Origin: Streptomyces sp. NBC_00704
GTDB lineage: Bacteria; Actinomycetota; Actinomycetes; Streptomycetales; Streptomycetaceae
Direction: 5' to 3'
NCBI RefSeq assembly: GCF_036226605.1
Contig: NZ_CP109000.1
Span: forward strand, 3,220,501-3,284,500
Length of the DNA: 64,000 nucleotides
Part shown: in pieces, positions 52,568 to 62,369 of the stretch
Layout of the letters: every line of letters starts with the position of its first letter
Position numbering within the stretch: position 1 is the first letter of the stretch
Position numbers and translations under genes: made by a program
The notes under the pieces: generated by a model
The model's input: the letters and a program-made list of their open reading frames with translations, nothing else
Told to the model about the DNA's origin: nothing
Database searches by the model: none

Positions 52568-53716
52568 GTGCCCCGCTCTCCCGCAGCCCCCGCAGTCCCC
52601 GCAGCCCGGCCGGGGCCTCTCGCCGACGTGCCCGTCCTGCTGGTCGCCGCCGTGTGGGGGTCCAGTTACCTCGCCGCCAAGGGCGTCACCACGGCGCAGA
52701 CCGTCATCGCCGTGCTGGTGCTGCGGTTCGCCGTGGTGCTCCCCGTGCTGGCGGTGGCCGGACGGCGGCGGCTGCGGGCGCTGACGGCCGCGCAGTGGCG
52801 CGGCGCCTCGCTGCTGGGCCTGGTGCTCGCCGGGATCTTCCTGCTGGAGACGTACGGCGTCGTCCACACCTCCGCGACCAACGCCGGACTGATCATCAGC
52901 CTGACGATGGTGTTCACGCCGCTCGCGGAGAGCCGGGCACGGGGCGTGCGGCTCCCGGGGGCCTTCATGGCCGCGGCGGGCCTGTCGGTGCTCGGCGTGG
53001 CGCTGCTCACCCAGGGCGCGGGGTTCACGGCCCCGTCCGGGGGCGATCTGCTGATGCTGGGGGCGGCGGTGGCCCGTACCGTGCACGTCCTCGCCATGGC
53101 GCGCATGGAGTCGGTGCGCGGCGCGGACGCGCTGTCGCTGACGACGGTCCAACTGGGCGGCGCGGTCGCCGTGTTCGCGCTGCTGGCGGCCGTGCCCGGC
53201 ACGGGCGCCTCGCCGTGGGCCGCGGCGGCGCGCTTCGACTCCGGCGACTGGGCCCGCCTGGTCTACCTGTCCGTCTTCTGCACACTGTTCGCGTTCTTCG
53301 TGCAGATGTGGGCGGTCCGCCGCACGTCGCCGTCGCGGGTCAGTCTGCTGCTGGGCACCGAGCCGGTGTGGGCGGCGGCGGTGGGCGTCGCCCTCGCCGG
53401 GGACCGGCCCGGCACGCTCGGGTTCGTGGGCGCGGTGCTCGTGCTCGTCGGCACCGGCTGGGGCAGGTCGGCCGCCGACCGGCAGCGCGCCTCCGCCCCC
53501 GCCATCGAGGCCGCTGAGGCCACCGCCGTCACCGAGGCCGCCGCCGCTGCCGCCGCAACCGCCGCCGCCGCCGAGGGCTCGGACGCGGCCTTGACGGGAC
53601 TCCCTGGGGAGACCTCGTCCGGAGGAACCCGACCGCTCCCCCGGTCCGCGCCCCCTCAGACCACGCGCACGCCCCTGCGCCAGACGCCGGACACCAGGGG
53701 AACTCCCGGCCGGTAG
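52568..53716 (+). CDS. EamA/DMT-family transporter with extended C-terminus
   Basis: 382 residues. Ten hydrophobic helices in two EamA repeats: [18 protein letters not shown] and LLVLRF-like signatures in the first half, [20 protein letters not shown] in the second. The family exports metabolites or amino acids; the substrate is unknown. After the last helix (about 310) comes an Ala/Pro/Thr-rich tail of ~70 residues, unusual for the family. GTG start with GAGGAG upstream. Its last 61 bp overlap the 3' end of hutI on the other strand. Confidence 0.85.
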   Translation: MPRSPAAPAVPAARPGPLADVPVLLVAAVWGSSYLAAKGVTTAQTVIAVLVLRFAVVLPVLAVAGRRRLRALTAAQWRGASLLGLVLAGIFLLETYGVVHTSATNAGLIISLTMVFTPLAESRARGVRLPGAFMAAAGLSVLGVALLTQGAGFTAPSGGDLLMLGAAVARTVHVLAMARMESVRGADALSLTTVQLGGAVAVFALLAAVPGTGASPWAAAARFDSGDWARLVYLSVFCTLFAFFVQMWAVRRTSPSRVSLLLGTEPVWAAAVGVALAGDRPGTLGFVGAVLVLVGTGWGRSAADRQRASAPAIEAAEATAVTEAAAAAAATAAAAEGSDAALTGLPGETSSGGTRPLPRSAPPQTTRTPLRQTPDTRGTPGR

Positions 53717-54864
53717 GCCAGGTGGACGTGGCTGGGAGCGTCCAGCAGGGTCAGGTCGGCGTACGCGCCGGGGGTCACGCGGCCCACGTCCGTGCGGCGC
53801 AGGGCCGCGGCGCCGCCCGCCGTGGCCGACCACACCGCCTCGTCCGGGGTCATCCCCATGTCCCGCACGGCGAGCGCGACGCAGAACGGCATGGACGACG
53901 TGAAGGACGAACCGGGGTTGCAGTCCGTGGAGAGGGCGACGGTGACGCCCGCGTCCAGCAGCCGGCGGGCGTCCGGCCACGCGGCACGGGTGGAGAACTC
54001 GGCGCCGGGCAGCAGTGTGGCGACGGTCTCGCCGCTCGCGAGGGCGTCCACGTCCGCGTCCGTGAGGTGGGTGCAGTGGTCGGCGCTGGCCGCGTCCAGC
54101 TCGACCGCCAGCTGCACGCCGGGGCCGTGGGAGAGCTGGTTGGCGTGGATGCGGGGGTGCAGCCCCTTCGCCCGGCCGGCGGTGAGGATCGCGCGGGCCT
54201 GGTCCCCGTCGAAGGCGCCCTTCTCGCAGAACACGTCGATCCAGCGGGCGTGCGGGGCGCAGGCGTCGAGCATCTCGCCGGTGACCAGGGCGACGTAGGC
54301 GGCCGGGTCGTCGGCGTGGTCGGGGGGGACGATGTGGGCGCCGAGGTAGGTGACCTCGTCGGTGTGGCGTGCCGCGAGGCGCAGGGCGCGCGCCTCGTCG
54401 GCGACCGTCAGGCCGTAGCCGGACTTGGTCTCCATGGTGGTGGTGCCCTGGCTGAGGGCCTCGCTCAGATAACGGGTGAGGTTGACCTCCAGTTCCTCGT
54501 CGCTCGCGGCCCGGGTGGCCGCCACGGTCGTGCGGATGCCGCCCGCCGTGTAACCGCGGCCGGACATGCGGGCGTTGAACTCCTCGGTGCGGTCGCCCGC
54601 GAACACCAGGTGGGAGTGGGAGTCGACGAAGCCGGGGAGGACCGCGCGGCCGCCGGCGTCGACCCGGTTGTCAGTGGCGGGTGCTTTGCTTGATTCACCG
54701 GTCCACGCGATCCGGTCGCCGTCGATGACGACCGCCGCGTCCCGGATCAGGCCGAGGGGCGAGCTGCCCCCGTCCTCGAAGGCGTCCGACCGGGGGGACC
54801 CGTGTCCGAGGGAGGGATCGTTGGTGACCAGCGTGGCGATGTTGGTGATGACGGTGCTGCTCAT
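53656..54864 (-). CDS. hutI: Imidazolonepropionase
   Basis: 402-residue amidohydrolase converting imidazolonepropionate to N-formimino-L-glutamate in histidine breakdown. Metal and substrate motifs are [42 protein letters not shown] and [20 protein letters not shown] start with GAGGACGCC upstream. It is last in the hut operon, 35 bp after hutF. Its 3' end overlaps the convergent EamA gene by 61 bp. Confidence 0.94.
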   Translation of the reverse strand: MSSTVITNIATLVTNDPSLGHGSPRSDAFEDGGSSPLGLIRDAAVVIDGDRIAWTGESSKAPATDNRVDAGGRAVLPGFVDSHSHLVFAGDRTEEFNARMSGRGYTAGGIRTTVAATRAASDEELEVNLTRYLSEALSQGTTTMETKSGYGLTVADEARALRLAARHTDEVTYLGAHIVPPDHADDPAAYVALVTGEMLDACAPHARWIDVFCEKGAFDGDQARAILTAGRAKGLHPRIHANQLSHGPGVQLAVELDAASADHCTHLTDADVDALASGETVATLLPGAEFSTRAAWPDARRLLDAGVTVALSTDCNPGSSFTSSMPFCVALAVRDMGMTPDEAVWSATAGGAAALRRTDVGRVTPGAYADLTLLDAPSHVHLAYRPGVPLVSGVWRRGVRVV

Positions 54865-54899
54865 GGCGTCCTCATGGGTGGCCGGGCGGGGGGCGGTGG

Positions 54900-56246
54900 T
54901 CAGCCGCGCAGGGCGTCGACGGCCTGCGCGAGGGCCTGCGGCACATCCGGCACGAGCGTGTGCGCCCCGTCCCGTACGACATGCCGTCCGCCCACGACGG
55001 TGTGCCGGACGTCCGCCGCGCTCGCGGCGAATACGGCCGTCTCGGCGCCGAGCCGGGGCAGCGGCCCCGCTGTCCTGACCGAGTCGAGCGCGATGGTCGT
55101 GAGGTCGGCGAGCCCGCCCTCCTCGATCCTGCCGGCCTCGTGCCAGCCGAGGGCCGCGTGGCCGTCGGCGGACGCGGCGCGCAGCAGCGCGGCCGCGGTC
55201 CAGTGACCGCGGGTGCGGGTGCGCAGGCGCTCGTCGAGTTCCATCGCGCGGGCCTCTTCGAGGAGGTCGATGACGGCGTGGCTGTCGGAGCCCAGGCAGA
55301 GCGGTGAGCCCTCGTTCTGCAGGGCGACGGCGGGCCCGATGCCGTCGGCGAGGTCGCGTTCGGTGGTGGGGCACATGCAGGTTCCGGTGCCGCTGCGGCC
55401 GATGAGGGAGACGTCCTCGGCGGTGAGGTGGGTGTTGTGGACGCCGGTGGTGCGCGGCCCGAGCACGCCGTGCAGGGCGAGCAGCTGGGTCGGGGTGCAC
55501 CCGTGGGCCTCGCGGCAGGCGTCGTTCTCGGCCGTCTGCTCGGACAGGTGCACATGGAGCGGGGCGCGCCGCTCCTCGGCCCACCGGGCGACGGTCTCCA
55601 TCTGGCCGGCGGGCACGGCCCGCACGGAGTGGACGGCCGCTCCGATCCGCGCGTGATCCCGTTCCTTGAGAACTGAACAGCGTTCGGCCCAGGCTTCGGC
55701 GCTCCCGTCGGAGAACCGCAGCTGGTGGGCGGTGGGCGGCTGTCCGAAGCCGGAGGACAGATAGGCGGTGTCGAGGAGGGTGATGCGGATGCCGGCGTCG
55801 GCGGCCGCCGCGATCAGGGCCTCGCCCATGGCGTTGGGGTCGGCGTAGCGGGCGCCGCCGGGGGCGTGGTGCACGTAGTGGAACTCGCCGACGGAGGTGA
55901 CGCCCGCCAACGCCATCTCGGCGTACACGGCGCGGGCCAGCGCGTGGTAGGTCTCCGGCGTGAGCTTGTCGGCGACCGAGTACATGACCTCGCGCCAGGT
56001 CCAGAAGGTGCCGGAGCCGACCTGGACGGTTCCGCGCAGCGCGCGGTGGAAGGCGTGCGAGTGGGCGTTCGCCAGCCCCGGCAGGGTCAGGCCGCGCAGG
56101 ATCTCGGCGCCGGGTGGCGGGGCCGGCACGTCCGTGCGGACGGCCGTGAGCCGGCCGTCCGCGACGTCGACGGCGACTCCCGGCTCGACGTGGGTGTCGA
56201 GCCAGGCGTGCTCCAGCCAGTACGTGCGCGTGTGGGGGTGGGTCAC
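54900..56246 (-). CDS. hutF: Formimidoylglutamate deiminase
   Basis: 448 residues, amidohydrolase superfamily. The zinc motif is [16 protein letters not shown], then [25 protein letters not shown] and [18 protein letters not shown]. HutF turns N-formimino-glutamate into N-formyl-glutamate plus ammonia, so this organism uses the five-step route. The GTG at 56246 overlaps the stop of the M20 gene (GTGA). Because hutF requires a following deformylase, the neighbouring M20 enzyme is of special interest. Confidence 0.93.
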   Translation of the reverse strand: MTHPHTRTYWLEHAWLDTHVEPGVAVDVADGRLTAVRTDVPAPPPGAEILRGLTLPGLANAHSHAFHRALRGTVQVGSGTFWTWREVMYSVADKLTPETYHALARAVYAEMALAGVTSVGEFHYVHHAPGGARYADPNAMGEALIAAAADAGIRITLLDTAYLSSGFGQPPTAHQLRFSDGSAEAWAERCSVLKERDHARIGAAVHSVRAVPAGQMETVARWAEERRAPLHVHLSEQTAENDACREAHGCTPTQLLALHGVLGPRTTGVHNTHLTAEDVSLIGRSGTGTCMCPTTERDLADGIGPAVALQNEGSPLCLGSDSHAVIDLLEEARAMELDERLRTRTRGHWTAAALLRAASADGHAALGWHEAGRIEEGGLADLTTIALDSVRTAGPLPRLGAETAVFAASAADVRHTVVGGRHVVRDGAHTLVPDVPQALAQAVDALRG

Positions 56247-57634
56247 CTGCAGGCCAGCCCTTCCAGTGCGTCGGCGAGTGCGAGCACCCCGGCCACGCAG
56301 TCGTCCTCGGCGGCGAACTCGGCCGGGGAGTGCGAGACGCCCGTGGGGTTGCGCACGAACAGCATGGCGGTCGGGATGCTCGCGGAGAGGATTCCGGCGT
56401 CGTGTCCGGCGCCCGTTCCGAGCACGGGCACCCTGAGACCGGTCCCGCTCCCGCCCGTTCCCGCGGTGTCGCCCGCGCCCGCGCCGGCGCCCAGGATGCG
56501 GGCCAGTTCGTCGCGCAGGGCGTGGTCGAACTCGACGACGGGCGTGAACGACTCGCGGACGACGTCCAGGTCGATCCCGTGGGCCTGCGCGTAGCCGAGG
56601 GCGGCCTTCTCGACGCCCTCGACGACCTGGTCCAGGGTGGCCTGGTCGGCGGCGCGGGAGTCGAGCCAGCCGCGCACCAGGGAGGGGATGGCGTTGACGC
56701 CGTTCGGCTCGACGGAGATCTTGCCGAAAGTGGCGACGGCGCCCGCGAGTTCGGCCTCGCGGCGGGCAGCGAGGACCGTCTCGGCGTAGGACAGCATGGG
56801 GTCGCGCCGGTCCGCGAGGCGGGTGGTGCCGGCGTGGTTGGCCTCGCCGCGGAAGTCGAACCGCCAGCGTCCGTGCGGCCAGATGGCGCTGGCGAGGCCG
56901 ACCCGGTCGCCGCTGAGGTCCAGGGCGCGGCCCTGTTCGACGTGCAGTTCCACGAACGCGCCGATGCGGCCGAGCCGCTCCGGGTCGGCGCCGAGGGCGT
57001 CGGGGTCGTGGCCGGCGGCCTCCATGGCCCGCGGCAGGGTGATCCCCTCGGCGTCGGTGAGCCGGTGCGCCTGCTCGACGGTGAGCTGCCCGGCGGCGAG
57101 GCGCGACCCGACGCAGGCCAGGCCGAAGCGGGCGCCCTCCTCGTCCCCGAAGTTGACGAGGGCGAGCGGCCTGGTGAACTCCACGCCCCGGGCGAGCAGT
57201 TCGTCGAGGGCCGCGAACGAGGACACGACGCCGAGGGGCCCGTCGAAGGCGCCGCCGTCGGGCACGGAGTCGAGATGCGAGCCGGTGACGACGGCGTCCC
57301 CGGCGCCGGGGTCGCCGAGCCAGGCCCACTGGTTGCCGTTGCGGTCGACCTCGTAGGCCAGCCCTCGTGTCTCGGCCTGCTGCCGGAACCAGGCGCGGCA
57401 GTCGGCGTCGGCGGCGGTCCAGGCGTAGCGGCGGTAGCCGCCGGAGTCGCGGTGCCGCCCGAGGGGCGCGAGTTCGCGCCACATCTCCTGGAAGGAGGCG
57501 CCGGCCACCGGGGACGCCGGCGCATGCGGCTCATGGTACTGCGGCTCGTGCGCGCGGGGGCCCGTGCGGGGCCGGTCGGCGGGGGGCGGCGACGGGCGCT
57601 CGGCGCCCGCCGCACGGCCGTCTGCGGTCGTCAC
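56243..57634 (-). CDS. M20-family amidohydrolase (allantoate amidohydrolase-like) in the hut operon
   Basis: 463 residues. It resembles allantoate amidohydrolase and N-carbamoyl-amino-acid hydrolases: [19 protein letters not shown] (His120, Asp131), [11 protein letters not shown] (Glu164/165), [11 protein letters not shown] and [13 protein letters not shown] overlaps couple it to hutU upstream and hutF downstream. No HutG-type deformylase is present, so it is the natural candidate for hydrolysing N-formyl-glutamate (inference). The N-terminal ~45 residues are disordered and Pro/His-rich. Confidence 0.88.
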   Translation of the reverse strand: MTTADGRAAGAERPSPPPADRPRTGPRAHEPQYHEPHAPASPVAGASFQEMWRELAPLGRHRDSGGYRRYAWTAADADCRAWFRQQAETRGLAYEVDRNGNQWAWLGDPGAGDAVVTGSHLDSVPDGGAFDGPLGVVSSFAALDELLARGVEFTRPLALVNFGDEEGARFGLACVGSRLAAGQLTVEQAHRLTDAEGITLPRAMEAAGHDPDALGADPERLGRIGAFVELHVEQGRALDLSGDRVGLASAIWPHGRWRFDFRGEANHAGTTRLADRRDPMLSYAETVLAARREAELAGAVATFGKISVEPNGVNAIPSLVRGWLDSRAADQATLDQVVEGVEKAALGYAQAHGIDLDVVRESFTPVVEFDHALRDELARILGAGAGAGDTAGTGGSGTGLRVPVLGTGAGHDAGILSASIPTAMLFVRNPTGVSHSPAEFAAEDDCVAGVLALADALEGLACR

Positions 57635-59301
57635 CGCGCCTCGCCCTCGCCCTCGTTCATCGGCACGCGCACGCCCCGCTCGTCGGCGACGGACTCTGCG
57701 ATGTCGTAGCCGGCGTCGACGTGCCGGATGACGCCCATGCCGGGGTCGTTGGTCAGCACGCGGCGGATCTTCTCGCCGGCGAGCCTGGTGCCGTCCGCCA
57801 CCGAGACCTGGCCGGCGTGGATGGAGCGGCCCATGCCGACGCCGCCGCCGTGGTGGAGGGAGACCCAGGAGGCGCCCGAGGCGACGTTGACCATGGCGTT
57901 CAGCAGCGGCCAGTCGGCGATCGCGTCGGAGCCGTCGAGCATGGCCTCGGTCTCGCGGTACGGGGAGGCGACCGAGCCGCAGTCGAGGTGGTCGCGGCCG
58001 ATGGCGAGGGGGGCGGCCAGTTCGCCCGACGCCACCATGTCGTTGAAGCGCTCGCCGGCCTTGTCGCGTTCGCCGTAGCCGAGCCAGCAGATGCGGGCGG
58101 GCAGGCCCTGGAAGTGGACGCGTTCGCCGGCCAGCTTGATCCAGCGGGCGAGGGACTCGTTCTCCGGGAAGAGGTCGAGGATCGCCTTGTCGGTCTTGGC
58201 GATGTCCGAGGCCTCGCCGGACAGGGCGGCCCAGCGGAAGGGGCCCTTGCCCTCGCAGAACAGCGGGCGGATGTAGGCCGGGACGAAGCCGGGGAAGGCG
58301 AACGCGCGGTCGTAGCCGGCCAGCCGGGCCTCGCCGCGGATGGAGTTGCCGTAGTCGAAGACCTCGGCGCCGGCGTCCATGAAGCCGACCATCGCCTCGA
58401 CGTGGCGGGCCATCGACTCGCGGGCCCGGGTGGTGAATCCGGCCGGGTCCTTCTCGGCGGCGTCGGCCATGTCCTCGAAGGCGATGCCGGTGGGCAGGTA
58501 CGCCAGCGGGTCGTGGGCGGAGGTCTGGTCGGTGACGATGTCGACGGGCGCGCCCATCGCCAGCAGCTGCGGGACGACCTCGGCGGCGTTGCCGAGGACG
58601 CCGATGGACAGGGGCCTGCGCTGGTCCCTGGCCTCCACGGCGAGCCGGAGCGCGTGGTCGAGGTCGTCGGCCCGGACGTCCAGGTAGCGGTGCTCGATGC
58701 GGCGGTCGATGGCGCGCGGGTCGCAGTCGACGCAGATCGCCACGCCGTCGTTCATCGTCACGGCGAGCGGCTGGGCGCCGCCCATGCCGCCGAGGCCCGC
58801 GGTGAGGGTGATCGTGCCGGCGAGGGTGCCGCCGAACTTCTTCGCGGCGACGGCGGCGAAGGTCTCGTAGGTGCCCTGGAGGATGCCCTGGGTGCCGATG
58901 TAGATCCAGGACCCGGCGGTCATCTGGCCGTACATGGTCAGGCCCAGCTGTTCCAGGCGGCGGAACTCCTCCCAGTTGGCCCAGTCGCCGACGAGGTTGG
59001 AGTTGGCGATGAGGACGCGCGGGGCCCACTCGTGGGTCTGCATGACGCCGACCGGGCGGCCGGACTGGACGAGCATGGTCTCGTCCTGCTTGAGGGTGCG
59101 CAGGGTGCGGACCATCGCGTCGAAGGAGCGCCAGTCGCGGGCGGCCTTGCCGGTGCCGCCGTAGACGACGAGCTTGTCGGGGTGCTCGGCGACCTCGGGG
59201 TCGAGGTTGTTCTGCAGCATCCGCAGCGCGGCCTCCTGCTGCCATCCCAGGGCGCTCAGTTCCGTACCGCGCGGCGCTCGTACGGGGCGGGGTCCTGACA
59301 T
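57631..59301 (-). CDS. hutU: Urocanate hydratase
   Basis: 556 residues, the family's normal length. It hydrates urocanate to imidazolonepropionate using tightly bound NAD. Motifs include [39 protein letters not shown] (NAD site), and [17 protein letters not shown] with the conserved Cys. The ATG at 59301 has GGAGG 6 nt upstream; an in-frame ATG at 59355 lies inside the promoter region and is not used. First gene of the hut operon. Histidine ammonia-lyase (hutH) is not in this window. Confidence 0.95.
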   Translation of the reverse strand: MSGPRPVRAPRGTELSALGWQQEAALRMLQNNLDPEVAEHPDKLVVYGGTGKAARDWRSFDAMVRTLRTLKQDETMLVQSGRPVGVMQTHEWAPRVLIANSNLVGDWANWEEFRRLEQLGLTMYGQMTAGSWIYIGTQGILQGTYETFAAVAAKKFGGTLAGTITLTAGLGGMGGAQPLAVTMNDGVAICVDCDPRAIDRRIEHRYLDVRADDLDHALRLAVEARDQRRPLSIGVLGNAAEVVPQLLAMGAPVDIVTDQTSAHDPLAYLPTGIAFEDMADAAEKDPAGFTTRARESMARHVEAMVGFMDAGAEVFDYGNSIRGEARLAGYDRAFAFPGFVPAYIRPLFCEGKGPFRWAALSGEASDIAKTDKAILDLFPENESLARWIKLAGERVHFQGLPARICWLGYGERDKAGERFNDMVASGELAAPLAIGRDHLDCGSVASPYRETEAMLDGSDAIADWPLLNAMVNVASGASWVSLHHGGGVGMGRSIHAGQVSVADGTRLAGEKIRRVLTNDPGMGVIRHVDAGYDIAESVADERGVRVPMNEGEGEAR

Positions 59302-59725
59302 GGTCGGCCTCCTTGCGGATGGGTGATCCTGGCGGATTTTGCTGTTGTTATTCACATCCTGACGTTCTGAATAGAGCTAGTCAATACACGGGCGCGACGA
59401 GCCGCGCTCCGGGCACGCGACCAGCCACGCCGGGAGGACGGGAGGGAACGCACCCCGACGGGGGAGGGAAAGGGAAGGGGCGACGGGGGCGCGCAATGCG
59501 CCGCGCACCACCCCGGCGGGACACGCGCGCCGTTGACGTGCGCCGGTCGCGAGGTGTTGAAGGGACACATGGGGCGCCGGCCGGCCCGAAACGAGGTCAG
59601 TCGACCCACGTTAGCCATCCCGCCGCATGTTCCGCTGGAAAATGCCAGAAGACTCACCCCCTCGCGCCTACGTTGCGTAGCTTCTTCATCACTCAGCCGA
59701 ACCGCAGGCGGGAGGGGAGCCAACG
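59302..59725. other. Divergent control region, hut operon and roadblock operon
   Basis: About 420 bp. The part next to hutU is AT-rich and holds its promoter and a palindrome (see 59349-59384). The middle (59395-59600) has no visible feature. TACGTT at 59669-59674 might be a -10 for the roadblock operon, but no -35 is evident. No gene is supported. Confidence 0.55.
59349..59384 (-). promoter_or_regulatory. hut promoter with overlapping palindrome
   Basis: TTGACT (59384-59379) and CAGGAT (59361-59356), 17 nt apart on the minus strand, form a candidate promoter. An inverted repeat TATTCA-N13-TGAATA (59349-59373) covers the -10 and much of the spacer, a position suited to a repressor of histidine catabolism. 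Confidence 0.55.
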
Positions 59726-60178
59726 GTGCCCGGAATCGACGAGTGTCTACTGGAGGCCATGCGGCTGCCCGGCGCACGGGGCGCCGCGTTGGTCGACTGG
59801 ACGAGCGGACTGGCCCTGGGCGCGGTCGGGGAGTTCCCCGGCGGCGACCACGAGGCGGCCGCGGCCGAGGCCGCCGAGGTCGCCCGGCTCACGGCGGAGC
59901 AGCGGGCCTTCGCGCCCGACGGCTACGCCCGCCACGAGCACGCCGACGGCGGCGACGGACCCGGCGGGGGCGACGCGACGGCCGGGGCGGCCGGCGTCGA
60001 TCCCCCGGTCGAGGACCTGATCATCAGCAACCGGGACAGCTACCACGTGCTGCGCTTCGTGCCGACGTCCTTCGACAGCAGCGTGTTCCTGCACGTGTGG
60101 CTGGGCCGGCCGGACGGCAACCTGGCGCTCGCCCGGATCCGGCTGGGCGAGATGGCCGGACGGCTGGTGCTCGGGTGA
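59726..60178 (+). CDS. Roadblock/LC7-like protein with internal insertion
   Basis: 150 residues. The two ends align with the roadblock protein at 61674: GAALVDWTSGLALGAVGEFP versus GVALVDYTSGMALGTLGGSK, and VEDLIISNRDSYHVLRFVPT versus IEDILITLNDQYHLIRLI. The middle (about 50-90) is a Gly/Asp-rich insertion. Roadblock proteins are dimers that usually regulate small GTPases (MglB type). GTG start with GGAGGGGAG upstream. First gene of a four-gene operon, coupled to the next by GTGA. Confidence 0.8.
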   Translation: MPGIDECLLEAMRLPGARGAALVDWTSGLALGAVGEFPGGDHEAAAAEAAEVARLTAEQRAFAPDGYARHEHADGGDGPGGGDATAGAAGVDPPVEDLIISNRDSYHVLRFVPTSFDSSVFLHVWLGRPDGNLALARIRLGEMAGRLVLG

Positions 60179-61089
60179 CCGCGGTGAGAACGCACCCCCA
60201 GGGGACGACCCCGCCGCCCCGGCTGCCCGTGCGGGAGAAGTCCGGGGCCCGCGACCGCGGCGGCGCGCTGTCGCCGATGCTCACCCGGCTCGCGGCCGAG
60301 CGGGCGACGGGCGTCCTGGAGCGCGAGCGCGGCTCGCTCTACCTCGCCGAGGGCCGCGTGGTGCACGCCGAGAGCCCGCTCGCCCCGGGCCTCGACGTGC
60401 TCCTCCTGGCCCACGGCACCCTCGCCCCCGCCGTCTGGCAGGACGCGGTGGACCGGGCCGACGAGGAGTACGGCGCCGCCCGGCTGCTGCTCGACGCCGG
60501 CCGCGTCCCGCGCGGCGCGCTGGAGCTGTGCCACCTGGAGGCGGTGTACGACGCGGCCTACTTCGCGCTCGCCCCCAGCAGCACCCCCGGGCACTTCCGC
60601 TACGGGGCCGGGCACTGGCTGGGCGCCCTGCGGCCCGTCCCGGTCGCCGCGGTCGAGCGCGAGACGCTGCGCCGGCGCGAGCTGCTGGACCGGCTGTGGC
60701 CGGACCCGCTGACCGACGGGGCGCCGCTGCGCCGCGCCGACGCCGTCGCCGCGCCGACGCCGACCGCCCGGCAGGGCGCGGTGCTGGCCCTGGCGGACGG
60801 TGTGCGCACCGCGCCGGACATCGCCCGCAAGCTGGGCCGGCAGGCCTTCCACACCCTGGTCGACGTCCGGCGGCTGGCCGCGGCGGGGCTGCTGACGGCC
60901 CTGTTCCCGCCGCCGCGCGCCCCGAAATCCCCGGCCGCCGCCGGGCCCGGCCTGCCGCCCCGTCACGCGCTCGCCGCGACCGCCGCGACCGCCGCGGCCG
61001 AACCGCCGCGGGGCATCACCCTGCCCCGCGTCAACGACCCCGACATCACCCTGCTGAAGAGGCTCAGGGATGCGCTGGAGGCCCTTTGA
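60175..61089 (+). CDS. PATAN/DUF4388-like protein with winged-helix-like segment
   Basis: 304 residues. The N-terminal part (LTRLAAERATGVLERERGSL, VVHAESPLAPGLDVLLLAHG) looks like the PATAN/DUF4388 fold found with roadblock and two-component proteins. Around 185-245 the sequence GAVLALADGVRTAPDIARKLG and FHTLVDVRRLAAAGLL suggests a winged helix. A Pro/Ala linker and a short helix close the protein. The GTG at 60175 overlaps the previous stop. A transcriptional or scaffolding role is possible but not shown. Confidence 0.72.
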   Translation: MTAVRTHPQGTTPPPRLPVREKSGARDRGGALSPMLTRLAAERATGVLERERGSLYLAEGRVVHAESPLAPGLDVLLLAHGTLAPAVWQDAVDRADEEYGAARLLLDAGRVPRGALELCHLEAVYDAAYFALAPSSTPGHFRYGAGHWLGALRPVPVAAVERETLRRRELLDRLWPDPLTDGAPLRRADAVAAPTPTARQGAVLALADGVRTAPDIARKLGRQAFHTLVDVRRLAAAGLLTALFPPPRAPKSPAAAGPGLPPRHALAATAATAAAEPPRGITLPRVNDPDITLLKRLRDALEAL

Positions 61090-61123
61090 ACGGCAGCGAC
61101 CGCGTGCCGAGAGGAGCGAGCTG

Positions 61124-61651
61124 ATGGCCTCGGCGCCCGAGATACTCGACGAACTGCGGCGGCTGCGGGCGCGAGTGCCCCAGCTGACAGGCGCCCTCGC
61201 GGCCGGCGTGGACGGCCTCGTCCTCGCCCACGACACGCCCGGCGTGGAGCCGGAGGTGGTGGCCGCGCTGACCGCCGCCGCCCTCGGCGTCGCGGTGCGG
61301 ATGGCGGACACCACCGGCCAGGGCGACTTCCGCGAGCTGCTCGTGCGCGGCCGGTACGGCTACGTCGCCACGTACGCGGCCGGTGAGTCCGCCGTGCTGA
61401 CCCTGCTCGCGCAGGACCGCGTCAACGTCGGCCGGCTGCACCTGGAGGGCCGCCGCGCCGGAGCCCGCGTCGGGGAGCTGGTGGACGCCCGGGAGGCGGC
61501 CGCCCGGCGGGCACGGGCCTCGCCCGCCGAGGCGCCGCCGAAGCCCCCCGCCAAGCCGCCGGTGCGCACACCGGCCAAGCCCCCGACCCCACGGACCAGA
61601 ACGGCGCGCGGCCCGGCCACCGCCAACGCGCGCACCACCACCGAAAGCTGA
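61124..61651 (+). CDS. Roadblock/LC7 domain protein with Pro/Lys/Arg tail
   Basis: 175 residues. The roadblock domain (about 5-95) has LDELRRLRARVPQLTGALAA, GVDGLVLAHDTPG and YGYVATYAAGESAVLTLLAQ. From ~125 the tail is PPKPPAKPPVRTPAKPP-like, basic and disordered, and could contact the membrane, nucleic acid or a partner. ATG at 61124 with GAGGAG upstream. Third gene of the operon, 34 bp after the PATAN-like gene. Confidence 0.82.
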   Translation: MASAPEILDELRRLRARVPQLTGALAAGVDGLVLAHDTPGVEPEVVAALTAAALGVAVRMADTTGQGDFRELLVRGRYGYVATYAAGESAVLTLLAQDRVNVGRLHLEGRRAGARVGELVDAREAAARRARASPAEAPPKPPAKPPVRTPAKPPTPRTRTARGPATANARTTTES

Positions 61652-61673
61652 CAGGAACCGAGGAGCACACGTC

Positions 61674-62048
61674 ATGGCCAACACCGAAACCACGCTGAAA
61701 GAGTGCCTCGCCTCCATCGAGGGGGCGACGGGCGTCGCGCTCGTCGACTACACCAGCGGCATGGCGCTCGGCACGCTGGGCGGCAGCAAGACCTTCGACC
61801 TGAACGTCGCCGCCGCCGGCAACACCGACGTGGTGCGCGCCAAGATGCGCACCATGGAACACCTCGGGCTCAAGGGCGAGATCGAGGACATCCTGATCAC
61901 CCTGAACGACCAGTACCACCTGATCAGACTGATCAGCGGCCGCGGCGGCAACGGACTGTTCATGTACCTGGTCCTGGACGCCAAGCGGGCCAACCTCGCG
62001 ATGGCCCGCCACCAGCTGAGGAAGATCGAGGAGGAGCTGGAGGTCTGA
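61674..62048 (+). CDS. Roadblock/LC7 domain protein
   Basis: 124 residues, a complete compact roadblock domain: LKECLASIEGATGVALVDYT, MRTMEHLGLKGEIEDILITL, QYHLIRLISGRGGNGLFMYL and a C-terminal helix HQLRKIEEELEV. This is the most canonical of the three roadblock proteins in the operon. ATG start, 22 bp after the previous stop. No MglA/Cvn-type GTPase lies in the window. Confidence 0.87.
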   Translation: MANTETTLKECLASIEGATGVALVDYTSGMALGTLGGSKTFDLNVAAAGNTDVVRAKMRTMEHLGLKGEIEDILITLNDQYHLIRLISGRGGNGLFMYLVLDAKRANLAMARHQLRKIEEELEV

Positions 62049-62158
62049 GCCCCGCGCCGGGCGGCCCCCTCCGGGATCCCGCCCGCGCATCCGGCGCGAG
62101 CGCGCGGACCCGGCCGCAGGGCACTTGCCCGTCCCGGCCCGGTCCGCGCCCGCCTCGA

Positions 62159-62334
62159 TCAGGGCCGGTCCCGGTCAGGGCCGGTCCCGGTCAGGGCCGG
62201 TCCCGGTCAGGGCCCGTCCCGAACAGGGCCGGTCCCGGTCAGGACCCGCCTCGATCAGGGCCGGTCCCGGTCAGGGCCCGTCCCGATCAGGGCCCGTCCC
62301 GGTCAGGACCCGTCCCGGTCAAGGCCCCGTTCCG
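62159..62334. repeat. 16-bp tandem repeat array, eleven copies
   Basis: Eleven in-register copies of TCAGGGCCGGTCCCGG and variants (such as TCAGGGCCCGTCCCGA) fill most of the 320-bp convergent gap between the roadblock operon and the membrane protein gene. There are no spacers, so it is not CRISPR. No gene is seen in this gap. Confidence 0.9.
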
Positions 62335-62369
62335 CGCCCCGGTCCGCACGTCCCCGTCCCCGCCGGTCC

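Noticed and set aside
62159..62334. Possible CRISPR array
   Set aside because: The repeats are contiguous 16-mers without unique spacers and no cas genes are nearby.
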